21,575 nucleotides of DNA, from assembly GCA_900767955.1 (NCBI GenBank), contig CAAGBC010000010.1:1-21575 (forward strand), in the 5' to 3' direction. The stretch comes from Spirochaetia bacterium (GTDB lineage Bacteria; Spirochaetota; Spirochaetia; Treponematales; Treponemataceae). Shown piece by piece: positions 14,557-21,213 of the stretch. A program made the translations under genes and the position numbers. Every line of letters begins with the position of its first letter. Position 1 is the stretch's first letter. The notes under the pieces were generated by a model. It did not search any database. It saw nothing but the letters and a program-made list of their open reading frames with translations, and was not told the origin of the DNA.

Positions 14557-15132
14557 TTATTCACATTTAAGAGGGATTGAAACTACTGCTTCCCAACAAA
14601 AACCTTGTCTTTCAAAAATTGTAATGTTATCAACAGGAAAATCTTCCACAAGATTTAATTCATTCATTGTTTCAAGGGCTTTTGTCATTACGCCAAAAGG
14701 AATATCTCTGTTGGCAATAGTTCCGTGGGGTTGAAATGGGCGTTGGTCTTTTTTTGTACAACCAGGACAAGTTTTCAAAATTGCTTTTACAGTTTCGTCC
14801 CGAAGTTTTGTCCATTTTTCGCTTGAAATTACATTTGCAAAAATAGTTCTATCGCCAAAAGCGTCAAAATTTTCGATATGAGCTAAAAATCCAAGATTTT
14901 GAGGAAGAACATATTTTTCGATTGCAGAAACCAAATCCCTTGTTGAAAATTCTTCCTGCAAAGCAAAAGGCGGAACAAGGGTAACATGGATTGGTGTTTT
15001 ATGCCCAGATTTACATCCATAAGCCTGATTCATATAACGGCGACAATCTTCCAAAGTAAGTGTAATATCCTCTGGAAGAAGAACTCCAATAAAATGTGTT
15101 TGCTGTGTAAAATTATTCTGACCTTTATTCAT
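14557..15132 (-). CDS. 2H phosphoesterase, 2'-5' RNA ligase family
   Basis: This 191-residue protein has both HxT motifs of the 2H superfamily: His49-Val-Thr51 in IHVTLVPPF and His136-Gly-Thr138 in RPFQPHGTIANRD, about 85 residues apart as is usual. The opening THFIGVLLPED and the closing RQGFCWEAVVSIPL fit LigT/2'-5' RNA ligase-like proteins. These hydrolyse or join 2'-5' or cyclic phosphodiester bonds in RNA or nucleotides, and the real substrate here is unknown. The start has no Shine-Dalgarno sequence. TATAAT at 15148-15143 is only ten bases upstream, so the transcript may be nearly leaderless. Repeat B begins one base after its stop codon. Confidence 0.88.
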   Translation of the reverse strand: MNKGQNNFTQQTHFIGVLLPEDITLTLEDCRRYMNQAYGCKSGHKTPIHVTLVPPFALQEEFSTRDLVSAIEKYVLPQNLGFLAHIENFDAFGDRTIFANVISSEKWTKLRDETVKAILKTCPGCTKKDQRPFQPHGTIANRDIPFGVMTKALETMNELNLVEDFPVDNITIFERQGFCWEAVVSIPLKCE

Positions 15133-15270
15133 AATCGATTTTATTATACATCAAAATTACGATATTTCTACTTACTCGGAATAACTTGAAAAAGTTCGTT
15201 TACTTCAATTTTTTGTTCCATGGAAAATCTTTATTGCACAAAGAATTTTTTCAATTTTCTTGTTCCGATA

Positions 15271-15930
15271 TTATTTTTTCATCATTATCTTTTCGCGAGT
15301 TTTTGGCTCAATGTTGATTATTGTTTCTCCCACTTTAATTTGTAAAGGATTGTCTCCAGCGTTTTCAAGCCATAAATTACGATTCCCAGTTTGCATACTA
15401 TAAAACTCAAATCCATAAGCACGAACATACCAACGAATATCAATTTCTCTATCATCCTTTGATGATAAAAGGTAAGTATCAACAAACATTCCAAGGTGAA
15501 CATTTCCGAAATAAGCGCCTTGCTTTTTATTTTTTGTAAAAAAGATTAAATCCTTAAAAAAATAATCACAAAAATCTGCTACCACTAAAATCATATCATC
15601 TTCTGTAAGATTTGAAATATCAGTGGGAATAAAATATTGTTTTTTAATTTGCTTATATTTTGGCAACTTGTAAGAAGATTTATCTTGTCTTTCAAAAAAA
15701 CAGGAATCAAAGGAACAGTGATAAAGTGTATTTAAAGTTTGAATCTCGTATTCTTTTTCTTCTAAATTTATTTTTATATCTTGGATGAGAGAAGTCTGTC
15801 CGTGGATTCCTTCGTAAAATCCAGGGCGGTTATGAAAATTGCCAGTTACAATTTGACAAGTTTTTTCTTGGTATTCAAAATCTGTAATAAACCAATTTCT
15901 AATAGTATTTTCCTTGTATTCTCTTTCCAT
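15271..15930 (-). CDS. Uncharacterised protein directly downstream of repeat C
   Basis: The open frame extends into repeat C up to 16053, but residues upstream of ATG 15930 are translated repeat, so MEREYKENTIRNWF is the likely start (219 residues). A weak GGGA lies about eight bases before it. The protein is soluble, rich in aromatic residues and without a signal peptide. It has ITDFEYQEKTCQIVTGNFHN near the start and strands such as IDIRWYVRAYGFEFYSMQTG near the end. I do not recognise a family. It has a beta-rich look and could be an immunity or accessory protein. The U-run of repeat C ends about 14 bases before the start codon, so that hairpin may attenuate it. Confidence 0.7.
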   Translation of the reverse strand: MEREYKENTIRNWFITDFEYQEKTCQIVTGNFHNRPGFYEGIHGQTSLIQDIKINLEEKEYEIQTLNTLYHCSFDSCFFERQDKSSYKLPKYKQIKKQYFIPTDISNLTEDDMILVVADFCDYFFKDLIFFTKNKKQGAYFGNVHLGMFVDTYLLSSKDDREIDIRWYVRAYGFEFYSMQTGNRNLWLENAGDNPLQIKVGETIINIEPKTREKIMMKK

Positions 15931-15943
15931 AAAATATTCCCAT

Positions 15944-16228
15944 AAAAAATCCCCAAGCCTTGAGTTTCCAACAGCGAACCAATCTCGCTGACGTGAAAAG
16001 TCAAGTTGCCAGACTTCACTAGCAAACGCTGCTTGGGGAAAGGCAGATTCCACAAGACAATAGAAAACAGTTTTCTACGCCAACAAGTGGAAGCTGCCCA
16101 AAAAGGTCCTCAGACGGGATTACCCTGGGAAATATACCACCAACATAATCACTGTGTCTTTCTTGGAACCTTATCTTATTTTTAGTTTATGCCGAAGTTG
16201 AGTCTTTGTCATTAAACTGATGGTTTAA
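15944..16228 (-). repeat. Structured dispersed repeat, copy C (long form)
   Basis: In minus orientation it begins with the dyad at 16228-16212 and AACTTCGGCATAAACTAAAA, then a 90-bp insert found only here (16095-16180). It then has CCACTTGTTGGCG shared with copy B, the near-palindrome TAGAAAAC-A-GTTTTCTA (16061-16077) inside TCCAC/GTGGA (16049, 16087), and the conserved 3' part. GCTTGGGG (16038-16031) pairs with CCCCAAGC (15958-15951), followed by ATTTTTT. CAGCGA (15972) pairs with TCGCTG (15985). Unlike A and B it does not abut a stop codon: 114 bases separate it from the XRE-like gene. Confidence 0.88.
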
Positions 16229-16342
16229 AATAAAATCCATTTTTGATTGCGGAATATCTAACATATAAGGTGTTTTTTTTCCACATTGAAACTACGAATT
16301 TTCAGTATCCGAATTTTTCATAAACTTAGACGATTTTGTTTA
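16229..16342 (-). pseudogene. Possible small gene remnant before repeat C
   Basis: On the minus strand a frame reading KTPYMLDIPQSKMDFI runs into the repeat and stops at its TAA, and a second frame starting at an ATG encodes about 24 residues ending inside the dyad. Both look like the tail of a gene whose body is missing, which would restore the stop-codon-adjacent pattern of copies A and B. This is only a suggestion from composition. Confidence 0.25.
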
Positions 16343-16834
16343 TTATTTGTTACAATTTTCCACTTTTCTTCTTTTTGTTAGGCCATAATATTTTACATCT
16401 GCAATTAATTTTGCATATTTACTACTATCCAAATCAATAATATCTGTTTCCTCAGAAAGCGGATTAAAAATTACCTTTTCTATTTTGGGAGGATTATCTA
16501 ATTTGCCACTATCTAAAAGCTCTTGAAGTATTGAAATATATTTTTTTTCTTTTAATTCATCAATTCGAACAATAGCCCCTTTTATCTGATTATTTTCAAT
16601 TTTTTCTTTTCCAATAATCATAACTTCCAAAGGCAACCCTACTGTATATGCAAAAACCATTAGCTTATCCCACCCAGGAAATCTTGAACCGTTACGCCAA
16701 TAACTTACAATTACATTGCTAACATTAAAAAGTTTTACTAAGTCTTTATTTTTGATATCATAAAAATTACAAATATCAAAAAATCTTTTCATTGTTGCTT
16801 CTTTATCTAAGCAATATCCACAAATATCATTCAT
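16343..16834 (-). CDS. XRE-like HTH protein, second of a tandem pair
   Basis: This 163-residue protein has an N-terminal HTH of the lambda-repressor type: TMKRFFDICNFYDIKNKDLV, then SNVIVSYWRNGSRFPGWDKL, then VFAYTVGLPLEVMIIG. The C-terminal half (about 85-163) is charged, with NPLSEETDIIDLDSSKYAKL, and has no known domain. It is a diverged paralog of the gene just upstream at 16885, from which it is separated by 50 bases; GGAAGAAGG lies in that gap. Pairs of this kind may form heterodimers or bind different sites, which is inference. The start ATG 16834 is preferred over a nearby ATG at 16830, which is out of frame. Confidence 0.8.
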   Translation of the reverse strand: MNDICGYCLDKEATMKRFFDICNFYDIKNKDLVKLFNVSNVIVSYWRNGSRFPGWDKLMVFAYTVGLPLEVMIIGKEKIENNQIKGAIVRIDELKEKKYISILQELLDSGKLDNPPKIEKVIFNPLSEETDIIDLDSSKYAKLIADVKYYGLTKRRKVENCNK

Positions 16835-16884
16835 TTTCCAAAAACCTTCTTCCTTAAATTTACCAGTAAAAAATCATCTGCTTT

Positions 16885-17337
16885 TTATTCTGTTTTTGGC
16901 TGATGCTCTAATGATTTTTCAATAATTTCATTATATTTTTCAATTGGAACCCAATCTTGAACCAAAGGATTCCATCTAACATTTATATAGCGATCAGGAT
17001 TAAGATTTTCATTGTTTAAAGATTTTCTTTTCAAAGTTTTGTGAAGATTTTTCTGATTCACCTTTTCAATTTTGCTTCTAATATCATTAATAAAGTCATT
17101 TTCATCACTTTTTTTTCTTATTATTAATTCATCTAATGACAAATCAAAAACATAAGCAAAAAGCATAATTTTATCCCAACCAGGAAACCGTTTCCCAGAC
17201 TTCCACATAGAAACTTCTACTTCCGAAGTATCTAAAAATTCTGCTATGTCAATATTTTTTACTTTGTAATAATCACAAACTTTAAACATTTGTTCAGTCG
17301 TTTTTTCTTTATCTAAAATCAAACTAAAATCTGACAT
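16885..17337 (-). CDS. XRE-like HTH protein, first of a tandem pair
   Basis: This 150-residue protein has an HTH of the form TEQMFKVCDYYKVKNIDIAE, SEVEVSMWKSGKRFPGWDKI, LFAYVFDLSLDELII. It shares FPGWDK, FAY and the II ending with its neighbour at 16343. The C-terminal part (about 85-150) is basic then mixed, with VRWNPLVQDWVPIEKY. AAGGT before ATG 17337 is a modest ribosome site. Its promoter region carries dyad D (17396-17412) about 59 bases upstream, with the 6-5-6 geometry expected for such a dimer. It probably autoregulates the two-gene operon and may also act at dyad E near the secreted protein and MATE genes. Confidence 0.8.
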   Translation of the reverse strand: MSDFSLILDKEKTTEQMFKVCDYYKVKNIDIAEFLDTSEVEVSMWKSGKRFPGWDKIMLFAYVFDLSLDELIIRKKSDENDFINDIRSKIEKVNQKNLHKTLKRKSLNNENLNPDRYINVRWNPLVQDWVPIEKYNEIIEKSLEHQPKTE

Positions 17338-17386
17338 TCACTTACCTTTTTAAGTATTTATGATTTTATGATAAATGGAAAACCGC

Positions 17387-17418
17387 TATAAGTCATTAAA
17401 CAGTTTGTTTAAAAAAAT
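17387..17418 (-). promoter_or_regulatory. Dyad D and candidate promoter of the XRE-like operon
   Basis: TTAAAC-AGTTT-GTTTAA occupies 17396-17412. On the minus strand TTTAAA (17413-17408), a 17-bp spacer and TATAGC (17390-17385) could be promoter boxes, with the dyad covering the spacer. The 25-base segment around it matches that at site E in 23 positions. The T tract of the upstream terminator merges with its left edge. Confidence 0.45.
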
Positions 17419-17450
17419 ACCGCACTTTCCAAAAATGAAAAGTGCGTTTT
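17411..17450 (-). terminator. Terminator of the secreted protein gene
   Basis: On the minus strand CGCACTTT (17446-17439) pairs perfectly with AAAGTGCG (17428-17421) and is followed by a seven-base U run (17417-17411). It starts 26 bases after the stop codon. Confidence 0.88.
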
Positions 17451-17475
17451 GTGAATATGATATTAGATATTTATT

Positions 17476-18309
17476 TTAGTTTTCAGAAATTTCGTAAAAC
17501 CAAAACCCTTCAAGTCCAACATCAATATATTTTAGATTTAATGTTCCTTTGGCTTTATACATAGAACCTTTCTTTGCAGAAACAAGTTTATCATTATTAG
17601 AATAAATATTTACAGAAAATGATTTCTTTACCATAGATCGTCCCCAACCACTTAAGTAAACTTCATGAACATAAGCATCTGCTTTATAGTTTAATGGATA
17701 CAATTCACCTGTAATTGGATTTTTATTTTCATCAATTGAACTTAATGCAACATCCAATTCCACTTCTTTTCCGTTGATATTTGTTTCAATAAACTTCTTC
17801 AAGGCTAAACCAGACATTGTATTTGTCATTGCTCTTACAAGAGCAGGAGAAGTAACCAATTTAGTATATGCAGCATCCACAGAATCATCAGAAATTTTTG
17901 CAATTCTTGCTTTTATTTCTGTTTTAATCTGCTCAGCATATTGAGAAGATACTTTTGATGCAGTATTAATTACATTACTTGTTTTAATAATTTTTCCGTT
18001 TTTATCACAAGCATAAGAAACCATATCTGTAATTGCAACAGAAATGTCACCATCATTTTTTACAGAACAAACATAATCATAACGAGAATTTGTCATTAAA
18101 ACTTTAATAATAAAACTTCCAGCAAATGAATATTCATCATTAAGTGTGTCAGCTGAAATCAATTCACCATCATATGTTTTCCATGCAGCAGAATTAACTT
18201 TAATAAAATCATTAATTCCTAATAGTAATTTTTTTGATTCCATTGATTGACCAAACAAACAACTTGCTGATAATAACATCAACAATCCTAAAGAAAGAAT
18301 TTTTTTCAT
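17476..18309 (-). CDS. Secreted/periplasmic protein of unknown function
   Basis: This 277-residue protein begins with a signal peptide (MKKILSLGLLMLLSASCLFG, then QSMES). Cleavage after FG is likely. Cys17 lies inside the hydrophobic core in SASCLFG, so a lipoprotein signal is also possible. GGAGG precedes ATG 18309. The mature part alternates strands and helices: SRYDYVCSVKNDGDISVAIT, a helical middle QYAEQIKTEIKARIAKISDD, and a beta-rich end with GRSMVKKSFSVNIYSNNDKL. I recognise no named family, though the make-up resembles the DUF4468-like proteins of Bacteroidetes and spirochetes. The 130-base leader contains three hairpins, so control at RNA level is possible. It ends in a clear terminator. 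Confidence 0.75.
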   Translation of the reverse strand: MKKILSLGLLMLLSASCLFGQSMESKKLLLGINDFIKVNSAAWKTYDGELISADTLNDEYSFAGSFIIKVLMTNSRYDYVCSVKNDGDISVAITDMVSYACDKNGKIIKTSNVINTASKVSSQYAEQIKTEIKARIAKISDDSVDAAYTKLVTSPALVRAMTNTMSGLALKKFIETNINGKEVELDVALSSIDENKNPITGELYPLNYKADAYVHEVYLSGWGRSMVKKSFSVNIYSNNDKLVSAKKGSMYKAKGTLNLKYIDVGLEGFWFYEISEN

Positions 18310-18331
18310 AATAAAACCTCCATATATTAAA

Positions 18332-18405
18332 AAAAACGAGCGAAGCGAGTTTTTTTTAACAGTACTTTTTCAAGTACTGTTGCTAGTGTACACTAGCAAT
18401 TTTTT
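18332..18405 (-). promoter_or_regulatory. Leader with three consecutive hairpins before the secreted protein gene
   Basis: In minus order these are the perfect 20-bp palindrome TTGCTAGTGTACACTAGCAA (18399-18380), the perfect 10-bp stem AACAGTACTT/AAGTACTGTT (18381-18358, 4-base loop), and AAAAAAAAC...GTTTTTTTT (about 18359-18331), a terminator-like stem with a long U run, just before GGAGG and the start codon. The order, ending in an intrinsic-terminator shape, resembles an attenuator. The plus-strand T run after the palindrome could instead stop antisense transcription. Confidence 0.5.
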
Positions 18406-18434
18406 AATCTTGAATTAATTCTATGAGAAAAAAA

Positions 18435-18464
18435 CTGATAAGTCATTAAACAAATTGTTTAAAA
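18435..18464. promoter_or_regulatory. Dyad E between the secreted protein and MATE genes
   Basis: TTAAAC-AAATT-GTTTAA occupies 18446-18462. On the minus strand TTTAAA, a 17-bp spacer and TATCAG resemble site D. It lies about 137 bases before the secreted protein start and 86 bases before the MATE start, so it could serve either direction. Confidence 0.45.
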
Positions 18465-18547
18465 AATTCCCATTACTATACATTTTCCGAAAAACAAAAT
18501 AAAATATCTCCTACTTATTCCCATTCACAATTCAACAGAGGGCAATT

Positions 18548-19882
18548 TTGCAACACACAAATACATTAACAACAGGAAAAGTTTTACCAACCTTATTAAA
18601 ATTTGCAATTCCAGTTTTAGCAGCAATGTTTTTACAAGCCTTATACGGTGGCGCAGACCTTTTAATCGTAGGACAATTCGGAACAACAAGTGATGTTTCT
18701 GGTGTTTCAACAGGAAGCATGCTTTTACACACAATTACAAATTTAATAATCGGTTTAACAATGGGAATCACAGTTTTTGTTGGTCAAAAAATTGGCGAAG
18801 GCAAAAATCAAGAAGCAGGAAAAGCAATAGGAACAGGAATCGTATTATTCACAATTTTAGGAATAATTCTTTCTATTTTAACTGTAATATTTACAAAACC
18901 ACTAGCATTATTACTACACGCACCGCAAGAAGCATTAATAGAAACTTGCCACTACATTAGAGTTTGCGGAATTGGAATCATCTTCATAGTTTTTTACAAT
19001 TTACTTGGAGCAATTTTCCGCGGAATCGGAGATTCTAAAACACCACTAATTACAGTTTGCATTGCTTGCGTTATAAACATTCTTGCAGATTTACTATTCG
19101 TTGCAGTATTCAAAATGGGTTCAAAAGGAGCCGCCATTGCAACAATAATCGCACAAGGAATCAGCGTATTAATTTCATTAATAATAATCTCAAAACAAAA
19201 ATTACCATTTGAATTTCACAAAAACTACATTTGCCTAAATAAATTCTTTGCCCTTCACGAAATAAAATTAGGACTTCCAATTGCATTACAAGATTTTTTA
19301 GTTGGAATTTCATTTTTAGTTATACAAACCACAGTAAATTCCTTAGGACTAATCGCATCAGCTGGCGTTGGAGTTGCAGAAAAAGTTTGTGGTTTCATAA
19401 TGTTAATTCCAGCAGCAATTTCCCAAAGTTTAAGCGCCTTCGTTGCCCAAAATATCGGAGCAAAACAAATCAATCGTGCAAAAGAATCATTAAAAACAGG
19501 AATTGGAATATCTTTACTAATTGCGTGTTTCATCGGCACATTTTCATTCTTCAAAGGAAACATTTTAACAAGCATATTTTCCAACGATGCCCTAGTAATC
19601 ACAAGTGGCCATGAATATTTAAAAGCTTATGCCATCGACACATTTTTTACATCATTTTTATTCTGCTTCATAGGATACTTTAACGGAATTGGAAAAACAT
19701 TCTTTTCAATGGCACAAGGATTAATCGGTGGGCTTGCAATAAGAATTCCAATGGTAATTTTAATGCGCAATTTACCAAACACAAATTTATTCTTAATCGG
19801 ATTATCAACACCAATTGCAACTCTTTGCCAAATAATAATTTGTTTTGCATATTACTTCAAAATCCGCAAAGAAGAACTTTAA
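18548..19882 (+). CDS. MATE family multidrug/sodium antiporter
   Basis: The start is TTG 18548 with AGAGGG a few bases upstream (18537-18542), giving 444 residues and the usual MATE length. The first segment LPTLLKFAIPVLAAMFLQAL followed by YGGADLLIVGQFG is the family hallmark, and the second half repeats it with IKLGLPIALQDFLVGISFLV. About twelve transmembrane helices are visible. Such transporters expel organic cations in exchange for sodium or protons across the inner membrane, and the substrate is unknown. The gene runs toward the LysR gene, with an inverted repeat between them. Dyad E lies upstream. Confidence 0.93.
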   Translation: MQHTNTLTTGKVLPTLLKFAIPVLAAMFLQALYGGADLLIVGQFGTTSDVSGVSTGSMLLHTITNLIIGLTMGITVFVGQKIGEGKNQEAGKAIGTGIVLFTILGIILSILTVIFTKPLALLLHAPQEALIETCHYIRVCGIGIIFIVFYNLLGAIFRGIGDSKTPLITVCIACVINILADLLFVAVFKMGSKGAAIATIIAQGISVLISLIIISKQKLPFEFHKNYICLNKFFALHEIKLGLPIALQDFLVGISFLVIQTTVNSLGLIASAGVGVAEKVCGFIMLIPAAISQSLSAFVAQNIGAKQINRAKESLKTGIGISLLIACFIGTFSFFKGNILTSIFSNDALVITSGHEYLKAYAIDTFFTSFLFCFIGYFNGIGKTFFSMAQGLIGGLAIRIPMVILMRNLPNTNLFLIGLSTPIATLCQIIICFAYYFKIRKEEL

Positions 19883-19887
19883 CAAAT

Positions 19888-19927
19888 CTGAACATTACTC
19901 AGAAAATAAATTCTAAATAATGTTCAG
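19888..19927. terminator. Inverted repeat between convergent MATE and LysR genes
   Basis: CTGAACATTA (19888-19897) pairs perfectly with TAATGTTCAG (19918-19927) across a 20-base loop. A T run is lacking on either side, so it is a weak terminator or a pause site rather than a classical one. Confidence 0.5.
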
Positions 19928-19943
19928 AAAATAAACAAAAAAA

Positions 19944-20825
19944 CTAAAATTCAGAATAACACTTTTCTTCCTTAAAGAAATTCACCAAAAACTCATAAAA
20001 GCACCGAACTTTTTCATCATCAGTTTTATTATTTCTGTAAGAAATCAACACATCACGACTAAAACCAGGTTCCTTAATTTTCAGCAATTTTACATTTTCA
20101 GTTTTTACCCGTTCCCAAGTAAACGCTGGCCAAAATCCAATTCCAATATTTGCCGCAATCATATTCATAACAGCAACAGGGCTGTCACTTTCAAAAATAA
20201 TATTGGGATTAATATGATTTTTTGAACAAAATTTATCACAAATTGCCCTAAATTCCTTTGCTCCAGAAAGCGAAATAAATTTTTCATCCCGAACTTCTTC
20301 CAAAGTAACAGATTCTTTTCCTTCAAAACGAGAATTATTAGGAACAGCCAAATAAATTTCTTCATTCAAAATAAAAGAATCATCACTTAAATTCTGATTA
20401 TGATTAGAAAAATCAGTAGTAACACGAATATCTTCCAATTCGTTAGATTCATTTTGATAAAGCTGAAAATGAATTTTATCATCAATCTTTTGATATTCAA
20501 TAATCGCGCGAGTCACCAAACTAGAAGCCGCCAAAACATTCAAGTGAATCACAGAATTTTCCATACAAGCCATAGTTTTTAATTGTTCTGGCAAATTATA
20601 AATATCAGCCAACAAAGGCTTTAATTTTTCATAAAAAAAATGTCCGTATTTTGTCAAAACAATATTTCGCCCTTTTGCACTAAACAAAGGAACTTCCAAT
20701 TCACTTTCCAATCTGTGAATCGTCTGAGTCAAAGCAGGCTGAGCAATATAAAGTTCTTCCGCCGCCCGAGTAATATGCTGCAATTCCGCAACCTTCAAAA
20801 AATATCGCAATTGTGTTAATTCCAT
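19944..20825 (-). CDS. LysR-family transcriptional regulator
   Basis: This 293-residue protein begins with the canonical LysR winged HTH: MELTQLRYFLKVAELQHITR, AAEELYIAQPALTQTIHRLE, then ELEVPLFSAKGRNIVLTKYG. The remainder is the two-lobed effector-binding domain (EIYLAVPNNSRFEGKESVTL, FISLSGAKEF, ESDSPVAVMNMIAANIGIGF). It is full length. It is divergent from the small PQ-loop protein gene, the usual arrangement for a LysR target, and convergent with MATE. The effector is unknown. Regulation of the SemiSWEET gene is inferred from position only. Confidence 0.92.
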   Translation of the reverse strand: MELTQLRYFLKVAELQHITRAAEELYIAQPALTQTIHRLESELEVPLFSAKGRNIVLTKYGHFFYEKLKPLLADIYNLPEQLKTMACMENSVIHLNVLAASSLVTRAIIEYQKIDDKIHFQLYQNESNELEDIRVTTDFSNHNQNLSDDSFILNEEIYLAVPNNSRFEGKESVTLEEVRDEKFISLSGAKEFRAICDKFCSKNHINPNIIFESDSPVAVMNMIAANIGIGFWPAFTWERVKTENVKLLKIKEPGFSRDVLISYRNNKTDDEKVRCFYEFLVNFFKEEKCYSEF

Positions 20826-20940
20826 AAACCACCAATCATAAGAAATTGTTATTAATTATATATAAATAATATATTATACATAATCATTCTTGTACAGTAT
20901 TATAAAATCAAAAGATAAGCAAAGACAAGAGGTAAAAAAA
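20826..20940. promoter_or_regulatory. Divergent promoter region of LysR and SemiSWEET genes
   Basis: These 115 bp are almost entirely A and T. They hold the palindrome ATAATATATTAT (near 20866-20877) and, for the plus strand, TATTATAAAAT near 20898-20908. AAGAGG (20927-20932) is the ribosome site of the PQ-loop gene. A LysR site would be expected here, but no single T-N11-A box stands out in such AT-rich sequence. Confidence 0.4.
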
Positions 20941-21213
20941 ATGAGTGAAATCTTAGAAGCAAGCATGTTAATCTGTTTTGGTCTTTCATGGCCAATTTCC
21001 CTAATCAAAAATATCAAAGCACATTCAGCAAAAAACATGAGCCTTAAGTTCAATATGCTAATAATTTTAGGATACCTTGCCGGAATTACAGCCAAATTCA
21101 TGAACGGCGCATTCAATTATGTTTTAATCGTTTACCTTCTGAACCTTTTAATCGTTTGCGCCAATGTAGTTATCTATTTTATAAACAAAAATTACGATAT
21201 AGCAAAAAATTAG
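20941..21213 (+). CDS. SemiSWEET-like PQ-loop membrane protein
   Basis: ATG 20941 with AAGAGG eight bases upstream gives 90 residues. The frame extends further back without a ribosome site. Three hydrophobic segments are visible. The first contains GLSWPISLIKNIKAHSAKNM, the SemiSWEET/PQ-loop signature (here W-P instead of P-Q), followed by FNMLIILGYLAGITAKFMNG and a last helix LNLLIVCANVVIYF. SemiSWEETs work as homodimers moving sugars. Many similar small proteins in anaerobes have no proven substrate. Its stop codon TAG overlaps the left end of GC-rich element R2. It is divergent from the LysR gene. Confidence 0.85.
   Translation: MSEILEASMLICFGLSWPISLIKNIKAHSAKNMSLKFNMLIILGYLAGITAKFMNGAFNYVLIVYLLNLLIVCANVVIYFINKNYDIAKN

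Noticed and set aside
15931..16053. N-terminal extension of the unknown protein into repeat C
   Set aside because: The extra residues are translated repeat also found in copy B without a following gene, so they are unlikely to belong to the protein.
13083..16228. Type III toxin-antitoxin RNA (ToxI-like) for repeats A to C
   Set aside because: Such RNAs are short tandem repeats directly before a ToxN-fold toxin. Here the copies are far apart and no ToxN-like gene follows.
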